DNA from: Chloroflexota bacterium
Lineage (GTDB): Bacteria > Chloroflexota > Anaerolineae > B4-G1
Direction: 5' to 3'
Length of the DNA: 10,162 nucleotides
Assembly: GCA_011046405.1 (NCBI GenBank)
Contig: DSAR01000502.1
Location: 1 to 10,162, forward strand
Part shown: in pieces, positions 5,407 through 10,162 of the stretch
Position numbering within the stretch: position 1 is the stretch's first letter
Layout: every line of letters begins with the position of its first letter
Notes under the pieces: generated by a model
Seen by the model: only the letters and a program-made list of their open reading frames with translations
Database searches by the model: none
Told to the model about the DNA's origin: nothing
Position numbers and translations under genes: made by a program

Positions 5407-6270
5407 ATGATGAAAAGACTCGGTTTCCTGCCGTGGCTTTACATAGGTCCGGCTTTGTTGCTATTAGGTTTCTTCTTGGTCTATCCGGCCCTCGATACAT
5501 TTCGCCTGAGCTTTTTTGGAGCCAGGTCGGAGGAATTCGTCGGAATCGGAAATTACGTCTACGCCTTCACCACCGACGAGATGCTGACCGCTTTCAAGAA
5601 CAACGCCATCTGGTTGGTTCTCTTCACCTTTTTCACCGTGTTTGGCGGATTGGTCATCGCCGTCCTTTTGGATCGCGTGCGATACGAAGCGCTGGCCAAG
5701 GCGGTGATCTTTCTGCCCCAGGCGATATCTTTCGTAGGCGCCGGCGTGATCTGGAAGTTCGTCTACGATTATCGTCCCGGTGTAGGATTGCTGAACGCGA
5801 TTCTGGTCAGGATTTTTCCCGATATGAACCCGATTGGGTGGCTGGTGAATTCCAATATCTCCACCTATGCCCTGATCGCCACCGGCATCTGGATATGGAC
5901 GGGATTTGCGATGACGATCCTCTCGGCAGCCGTCAAGGGCGTGCCCGACGAGATCATGGAGGCGGCGCGGATCGATGGGGCCAACGAGTGGCAGATTTTC
6001 TGGCGAGTGACCATCCCGATGATCAGCGCGACCATCGCCGTGGTGGCGACGACGATGGTGATCAACGTGCTCAAGGTCTTCGATCTGGTCTACGTGATGA
6101 CGGCCGGGCGCTACGATACCAACGTGATCGCCAATCAGATGTATAAAGAGTTATACATCAACCGGCAGAATGGGCGGGCCAGCGCTATCGCCGTCGTTTT
6201 GTTGCTCGCCATCGTGCCGGTCATGTTGATCAACATTCAACGATTCCAGGAACAGGAGGCCCGGCGATGA
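5407..6270 (+). CDS. sugar ABC transporter permease (MalF/AglF-like)
   Basis: A 287-residue inner-membrane permease of the binding-protein-dependent sugar importer (CUT1) family. It has about six membrane helices, an N-terminal helix with the WLYIGPALLLL...YP signature of MalF-type subunits, and the cytoplasmic EAA loop at residues 185-204 (EAARIDGANEWQIFWRVTIP), which docks on the ATPase. At 287 residues it is compact, lacking the large periplasmic insert of E. coli MalF. ATG 5407 follows AGGGGG (5395-5400) by 6 nt; a second in-frame ATG at 5410 is equally possible. It overlaps the next permease by 4 nt (ATGA), so the two are translationally coupled. It is separated from the binding-protein gene by several palindromes. 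The substrate is probably the sugar bound by that protein. Confidence 0.95.
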   Translation: MMKRLGFLPWLYIGPALLLLGFFLVYPALDTFRLSFFGARSEEFVGIGNYVYAFTTDEMLTAFKNNAIWLVLFTFFTVFGGLVIAVLLDRVRYEALAKAVIFLPQAISFVGAGVIWKFVYDYRPGVGLLNAILVRIFPDMNPIGWLVNSNISTYALIATGIWIWTGFAMTILSAAVKGVPDEIMEAARIDGANEWQIFWRVTIPMISATIAVVATTMVINVLKVFDLVYVMTAGRYDTNVIANQMYKELYINRQNGRASAIAVVLLLAIVPVMLINIQRFQEQEARR

Positions 6271-7127
6271 CAGACAAGATGAAAAAATTACTGGCGAAAA
6301 TCCCGATTCACATCATCGTCATCACCATTGCGATGGCGTGGATGACGCCCTCGGTGGGCGTGTTCATCAACTCCTTACGCTCGCCCCAGGCGATCAAATC
6401 GACCGGCTGGTGGACGGTGTTCCGGACGCCCTTCGACTTTACCCAGTGGACGCTGGAGAATTACGTCACGGTGCTCGAGGCGCAGGGTCTGGCGCGCTCT
6501 TTCCGAAACAGCCTGTTGATCTCTATTCCGGCGACGATCCTGCCGATCCTGGTGGCCGCCTTTGCGGCCTACGCCTTTGCCTGGATGCAGTTCCGTGGGC
6601 GGCAAGTGCTCTTCTCGATCGTGGTCGGCCTGCTGGTCGTCCCCTTGCAGATGACGTTTGTGCCGATCTATTCGGTGTTCACTCGCTTGGGCCTCAACGG
6701 GACATTCATCGCCATATGGGCGGCCCATACCGGCTACGGCTTACCCTTCGCCGTTTATTTGCTGCGCAACTTCTTCGGTTCGCTGCCCAAGGATTTGTTC
6801 GAGTCGGCTTACCTGGACGGCGCATCCCCCTTTACGGCCTTTACCCAATTGGCGCTCCCACTCTCGCTGCCTTCCCTGGCGTCGCTGGCGATCTTCCAAT
6901 TCCTGTGGGTGTGGAACGATCTCCTGGTGGCCCTGATCTACCTGGGCGGAACGCCGGCCGTGGCCCCGTTGACGGTCCGCGTGGCGGGCCTGGTCGATTC
7001 CCTGGGGGCCGATTGGCACCTGTTGCCGGCGGCGGCCTTTATCTCGATGCTGTTGCCGATGATCGTGTTTTTCTCGATGCAGCAGTACTTCGTCCGTGGT
7101 ATTTTGGCCGGTTCGGTGAAAGGGTAG
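6267..7127 (+). CDS. sugar ABC transporter permease (MalG/AglG-like)
   Basis: A 286-residue second permease, partner of the preceding one in a heterodimeric channel. The N-terminal helix (IHIIVITIAMAWMTPSVGVFINSL) and GWW...TLENY segment are typical of MalG-type subunits. The EAA loop is at residues 179-198 (ESAYLDGASPFTAFTQLALP). About six membrane helices are present. ATG 6267 overlaps the upstream stop (ATGA), with AGGAGG 7 nt before it (6254-6259). No ATP-binding subunit follows; treT comes next after a 113-bp gap holding a palindrome. In CUT1 systems an unlinked MsiK-type ATPase often serves several importers, which may be the case here. Confidence 0.95.
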   Translation: MTDKMKKLLAKIPIHIIVITIAMAWMTPSVGVFINSLRSPQAIKSTGWWTVFRTPFDFTQWTLENYVTVLEAQGLARSFRNSLLISIPATILPILVAAFAAYAFAWMQFRGRQVLFSIVVGLLVVPLQMTFVPIYSVFTRLGLNGTFIAIWAAHTGYGLPFAVYLLRNFFGSLPKDLFESAYLDGASPFTAFTQLALPLSLPSLASLAIFQFLWVWNDLLVALIYLGGTPAVAPLTVRVAGLVDSLGADWHLLPAAAFISMLLPMIVFFSMQQYFVRGILAGSVKG

Positions 7128-7130
7128 GAA

Positions 7131-7195
7131 CCACGAATTGCACGAACTTTCACGAGCTAGGGCCAAAAATTGGTGCTAATTCGTGAAATTCGTGG
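7131..7195. repeat. CCACGAATT-type palindromic dispersed repeat
   Basis: CCACGAATTGCACGAA (7131-7146) pairs with TTCGTGAAATTCGTGG (7180-7195) at 15 of 16 positions, starting 3 nt after the permease stop. From general knowledge, very similar CCACGAATT/TTCGTGG palindromes recur in intergenic regions of many environmental bacteria and give spurious peptides such as NFHE. That resemblance is recalled and was not searched. It has no relation to the 109-bp element. Placed between the second permease and treT, it could act as a transcript-processing or partial-termination hairpin. Confidence 0.65.
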
Positions 7196-7240
7196 CAAAA
7201 CAAAAAGTATACGGTAGCGAATGCTAAGTTGGGAGGTATC

Positions 7241-8488
7241 GTGTTACAACATGTCGAGTTAGAAGAAAAACGATTGGTCGATTATCGGGAAATTGTCGGG
7301 GATGAGACCATCGCCGAGATCGAGAGGCTGGCCGAACCCCTCCAGGGCGCGCGGGTGGTGCACGTCAATGCCACCGCTTTTGGTGGAGGCGTGGCGGAAC
7401 TCCTCCAAGCCCTGGTGCCGTTGATGCGCGACGTGGGCCTGGATGCTCACTGGCAGGTGATCGAGGGCGCGGACGAGTTCTTCGACGTGACCAAGGCCTG
7501 TCACAACGGCCTGCAGGGGATGGACGTCCCTTTCACCGCCGAGATGAAGGAGATCTGGCGGAAGTACAACCAAATGAACGCCGAGCACTTTGAGTTGACG
7601 AGGAATGGCGGACGACCGACTTTCGTCGTCGTCCATGACCCTCAGCCGGCCGGTTTACGTCATTATTATGAAAGCGGGATGGATACCCATTGGATCTGGC
7701 GCTGTCACATCGACACGTCGGAACCCAATCCCGCCTATTGGGATTTCTTCGCCCCTTACGTGAACGAGTACGAGGCGGGCATCTTCACCATGGACCAGTA
7801 CGTAGGCTCCGGTGTCTCATTCGATCACCAGGCCATCATTCCGCCGACCATCGATCCCCTCTCGCCCAAGAACATGCCCATGGGGATGGACGAGGCGCGC
7901 GCGATTGTGGCCGACTTTGGCCCGGATATGGAGCGACCGCTGGTGACCCAGGTCAGCCGCTTCGACCCGTGGAAGGACCCCCTGGGCGTCATCGACGCCT
8001 ACCGCATCGTCCGGGAGCAGGTATCCGACGTCCAGTTGGCCCTGGTGGGCTCTATGGCGTCGGACGACCCCGAGGGGTGGTATTACCTGGATAAGACCAG
8101 CCGCCACGCGGGCGAGGATTTCGACATCCACATCCTGCACAATTTCCACGGCGTGGGCGCGCGCGAGGTGGCCGCTTTCCAGACCGCCAGCGACGTCGTG
8201 GTCCAGAAATCGACCCGCGAGGGGTTCGGGTTGGTTGTGACCGAGGCGCTGTGGAAGAGGAAGCCCGTGCTCGGCGGCGACGTGGGCGGCATTCCGCTCC
8301 AGATCATCGACGGGGAGACCGGTTTCCTGGTCGATTCGGTCGAGGCGTGCGCGGACAAGATCCAGTATCTCCTGACCCATCCCGACGAGGCGGATCGTAT
8401 GGGGGAGCGGGCGCGGGAGCACGTGCGGCGCAACTTCTTGACGCCCCGTCACTTGGCCGATTACCTGCGGTTGTTTGCGGAACTATAG
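7241..8488 (+). CDS. treT: trehalose synthase TreT (trehalose glycosyltransferring synthase)
   Basis: A 415-residue GT4-family GT-B glycosyltransferase that joins NDP-glucose and glucose to give trehalose, reversibly in the archaeal enzymes. It closely matches the TreT of Thermococcus/Pyrococcus as I recall it, at full length: KRLVDYREIVGDE near the N-terminus, VHVNATAFGGGVAE (residues 40-53), the VIEG...EFF segment, VHDPQPA (131-137), WRCHID (153-158), VSRFDPWKD (238-246), DDPEGW, and the nucleotide-binding E-x7-E motif REGFGLVVTEA (E327 and E335). GTG 7241 is chosen as start because GGGAGG (7231-7236) sits just upstream; a TTG at 7229 would include that ribosome site in the gene. It follows importer permeases, as in the T. 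litoralis trehalose/maltose locus, and precedes grpE by 22 nt. A bacterial trehalose phosphorylase is a less likely alternative. Confidence 0.93.
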   Translation: MLQHVELEEKRLVDYREIVGDETIAEIERLAEPLQGARVVHVNATAFGGGVAELLQALVPLMRDVGLDAHWQVIEGADEFFDVTKACHNGLQGMDVPFTAEMKEIWRKYNQMNAEHFELTRNGGRPTFVVVHDPQPAGLRHYYESGMDTHWIWRCHIDTSEPNPAYWDFFAPYVNEYEAGIFTMDQYVGSGVSFDHQAIIPPTIDPLSPKNMPMGMDEARAIVADFGPDMERPLVTQVSRFDPWKDPLGVIDAYRIVREQVSDVQLALVGSMASDDPEGWYYLDKTSRHAGEDFDIHILHNFHGVGAREVAAFQTASDVVVQKSTREGFGLVVTEALWKRKPVLGGDVGGIPLQIIDGETGFLVDSVEACADKIQYLLTHPDEADRMGERAREHVRRNFLTPRHLADYLRLFAEL

Positions 8489-8510
8489 TTTAAGGTTGGA
8501 GGAGATAGAA

Positions 8511-9035
8511 ATGGATGAGAATGTCCGAGTGCCAGTGCGTGCCACAACTGCGGCGACCGGGGATGCTTCGTCGAAATCCGAATCGGCGATCCCTGAGGCG
8601 GTCGAGGCGGAATCTGTCGCCGAGTGGCGCGATCGGGCGCAGCGGCTCCAGGCGGAGATGGAGAATTTCCGCAAGCGGCAGCGACGGTGGGCCGAAGAAC
8701 GCGTCGCCGAGGAGCGGGAGCGCCTGTTACGCACCTTCTTGCAGGTGGACGACGATTTACAGCGGGCGCTCAGCGCCGACGTGACGAGCCTTGAGGATTT
8801 GCGACAGGGGGTCAGGCTAACGCGGCAGACACTGCGCCAGATCCTGGCCCAGGAAGGGGTTGAATTGGTCGAGGCCGAGGGACAGCCCTTCGATACGCGG
8901 TGGCACCAGGCAGTGGGATCGGTCTCGCACCGGGTAGCCGGCGTCGCGCCGGATACAGTCGCTCACGTGGCGCAGCCCGGCTACCGCATCGGGGAGCGGC
9001 TCCTGCGGCCGGCCCGCGTGATCGTGGCTATCTAG
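8511..9035 (+). CDS. grpE: GrpE nucleotide exchange factor
   Basis: A 174-residue GrpE, the dimeric factor that releases ADP from DnaK. The order is canonical: a low-complexity acidic/Ala N-terminus (1-35), a long helix/coiled coil with the family core WRDRAQRLQAEMENFRKRQR (39-58) and LLRTFLQVDDDLQRAL (72-87), then the C-terminal beta domain FDTRWHQAVGSV (127-138) and TVAHVAQPGYRIGERLLRPA (149-168). ATG 8511 has GGAGGAGA 5-7 nt upstream; an upstream in-frame TTG at 8475 overlaps treT and is rejected. It lies 22 nt after treT and 9 nt before dnaJ with no visible promoter or CIRCE element in the gap, so it is probably co-transcribed with treT. DnaK is not in this window. Confidence 0.95.
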   Translation: MDENVRVPVRATTAATGDASSKSESAIPEAVEAESVAEWRDRAQRLQAEMENFRKRQRRWAEERVAEERERLLRTFLQVDDDLQRALSADVTSLEDLRQGVRLTRQTLRQILAQEGVELVEAEGQPFDTRWHQAVGSVSHRVAGVAPDTVAHVAQPGYRIGERLLRPARVIVAI

Positions 9036-9044
9036 AGGATTGCA

Positions 9045-10040
9045 ATGGAATATAAAGATTACTATGACATATTGGGTGTGGAAAGAGACGCCGAGCAGGA
9101 TGAGATCAAGAAGGCATTCCGACGTAGGGCCCGCAAGTTGCACCCCGACGTCAATCCCAACGATCCCCAGGCCGAGGAGCGTTTCAAGGAGATCAACGAG
9201 GCCTACGAGGTACTCTCGGATCCAGAGAAGCGATCCAAGTATGATCAGTTGGGCTCTGAGTGGTCTCGTTACCAACAGACCGGCGGGCGCCCCGGCGGGT
9301 TTGATTGGGGGCAGTGGACGTCGGCGGGCGCGCCGGGCGGTGGCGAGCGCGTCCACGTGCGCTACAGTTCACCGGAAGATCTGCAGGATATGTTCGGGGG
9401 TGGGAGTCCTTTCTCCGACTTTTTCTCTCAGATCTTCGGTGGGATGGGGCGAGGCGCGGCCCAGGGCGCGCGGGCTGGCCGACCGGGTGGTTACGAGTAC
9501 CAGGCCCGTCCCCAGCGCGGGCAGGATTACGAGCAGGAGATCGAGATCAGCCTGGCCGAGGCTTACCATGGCACAGCGCGCATTATCCAGAAGGAGGGCG
9601 GCCGACGATTGGAGGTCAACATCCCGCCCGGCGCTCGCACCGGCACGCGGGTTCGCGTGGCTGGAGAGGGCGGAGGCGGGCCGGCCGGCGGGCCGGCGGG
9701 CGACATTTACCTGCGGGTGCGGGTGGTGTCGGATCCCCGCTTCGAACGGGAGGGAGACGACTTGCGGGTCTCGGCCCCGGTCGATCTTTACACGGCCATA
9801 TTGGGCGGCGAAGCGAGGGTGCCCACGCCCGGCGGCGACGTGATGTTGACCATCCCGCCGGAGACGCAGAACGGGCGCGTCTTCCGCCTGCGCGGGCAGG
9901 GTATGCCGCAACTGAAAAACCCCAACCAGCGGGGCGATCTCTACGCCGAGGTCGACGTGCGCTTGCCCACCGATCTCAGTCCGCGCCAGCGTGAGCTGTT
10001 CGAACAGCTACGGGAGGAGGAGAATGAGCGAGCGAAATAA
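9045..10040 (+). CDS. dnaJ: class B DnaJ / CbpA-type co-chaperone
   Basis: A 331-residue J-domain protein that stimulates DnaK ATPase and delivers substrates. The J domain spans residues 4-69 with HPD at 33-35. A Gly-rich linker (about 79-160, including DMFGGGSPFSDFFSQIFGG) follows, then the two C-terminal substrate-binding beta domains (about 161-309, with EISLAEAYHGT, LEVNIPPGARTGTRVRV, DIYLRVRVVSDPRFEREGDDL and PQLKNPNQRGDLYAEV). I see no cysteine, so the zinc-finger repeats of class A DnaJ are absent and this is the CbpA/DnaJ2 type. ATG 9045 has AGAGGA overlapping the grpE stop. Its end overlaps the next gene by 17 nt, indicating tight translational coupling with a MerR-like protein, a pairing seen with HspR and CbpM. 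Confidence 0.95.
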   Translation: MEYKDYYDILGVERDAEQDEIKKAFRRRARKLHPDVNPNDPQAEERFKEINEAYEVLSDPEKRSKYDQLGSEWSRYQQTGGRPGGFDWGQWTSAGAPGGGERVHVRYSSPEDLQDMFGGGSPFSDFFSQIFGGMGRGAAQGARAGRPGGYEYQARPQRGQDYEQEIEISLAEAYHGTARIIQKEGGRRLEVNIPPGARTGTRVRVAGEGGGGPAGGPAGDIYLRVRVVSDPRFEREGDDLRVSAPVDLYTAILGGEARVPTPGGDVMLTIPPETQNGRVFRLRGQGMPQLKNPNQRGDLYAEVDVRLPTDLSPRQRELFEQLREEENERAK

Positions 10041-10162
10041 CCGAAAGGAGGAGTCGCGCATCACGATTACCGTGGCCGCCCGGCACGTCGGCGTTTCGCC
10101 GCGAACAGTCCGGCGCTATATCCGGCGGGGCTTGTTGAGTGAGCGTTTGAGCGAGGCTGACC
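10024..10162 (+). CDS. MerR/HspR-like HTH protein, 5' part only
   Basis: The first 46 codons of a gene that runs off the window. The segment ITITVAARHVGVSPRTVRRYIRRGLLS is a MerR-type winged-helix start: a first helix with AAR, the turn GVSPRTV and the RxY recognition helix. ATG 10024 lies inside the dnaJ end (17-nt overlap) and has GGAGGAGGAG immediately upstream, so the start is firm. Genes in this position behind a class B dnaJ are usually either HspR-type repressors of chaperone operons or CbpM-type modulators that bind the J domain. The missing C-terminal part would decide. HspR would suggest feedback control of this treT-grpE-dnaJ cluster. Confidence 0.85.
   Translation, partial: MSERNNRKEESRITITVAARHVGVSPRTVRRYIRRGLLSERLSEAD

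Noticed and set aside
7110..7186. Extra coding frame containing TNCTNFHEL past the permease end
   Set aside because: This peptide is the typical spurious translation of the CCACGAATT-type palindrome and not a gene extension.
8489..8510. CIRCE or heat-shock promoter upstream of grpE
   Set aside because: The 22-nt gap contains only the ribosome site; no TTAGCACTC-type inverted repeat is present there or just upstream inside treT.
1..10162. CRISPR arrays, tRNA or rRNA genes, phage genes, defence islands
   Set aside because: No regularly spaced repeats, no cloverleaf-like stretch with a T-loop GTTCRANYC, and no phage or restriction gene was seen on either strand. The PIN pair is the only defence-like unit.

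Overview
The window looks like a piece of a Chloroflexota (Anaerolineae-like) chromosome. That is inferred from GC-rich genes, a lipoprotein sugar-binding protein with a long Thr/Pro/Glu linker, a class B dnaJ followed by a MerR-type gene, and a cyanobacterial/Chloroflexi-style PIN cassette. No taxonomic marker gene is present, so this is a judgement and not a proof.

Layout. (a) 1-234: a 109-bp palindromic mobile element (16-124) with a perfect 9-bp target duplication, then about 100 bp of non-coding AT-richer DNA. (b) 235-2042, minus strand: an intramembrane M50 metalloprotease with CBS domains, then 33 nt downstream a PIN-domain toxin-like gene overlapping a small partner gene by 1 nt (TAATG). 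The PIN pair is visibly AT-rich beside its neighbours. (c) 2043-2256: divergent promoter region with an extended -10 for the protease and two hairpins. (d) 2257-3435: truD, tRNA pseudouridine-13 synthase. (e) 3644-7127: a CUT1-type sugar ABC importer without an ATPase: binding lipoprotein, then a 368-bp gap crowded with palindromes (stem-loop, a diverged 274-bp inverted-repeat element, and inside it the second copy of the 109-bp element with its own 9-bp duplication), then two permeases overlapping by ATGA. (f) 7131-7195: a third, unrelated palindrome. (g) 7241-8488: treT, trehalose synthase (NDP-glucose + glucose). (h) 8511-10162: grpE, class B dnaJ and the start of a MerR/HspR-like regulator, all tightly packed.

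How it fits together. The importer plus treT matches the archaeal (Thermococcus litoralis) trehalose/maltose transporter-treT cluster. Here treT also runs 22 nt into grpE-dnaJ-merR, so a compatible solute/chemical chaperone gene and protein chaperone genes may share one transcript. The ATPase (MalK/MsiK type) and DnaK are not in the window.

The most solid new observation is the 109-bp element. The two copies differ at only three positions, are in the same orientation, have palindromic ends and a 21-bp hairpin core, and each is flanked by a perfect direct repeat. One copy has landed inside an older palindromic element in the middle of the sugar importer operon.
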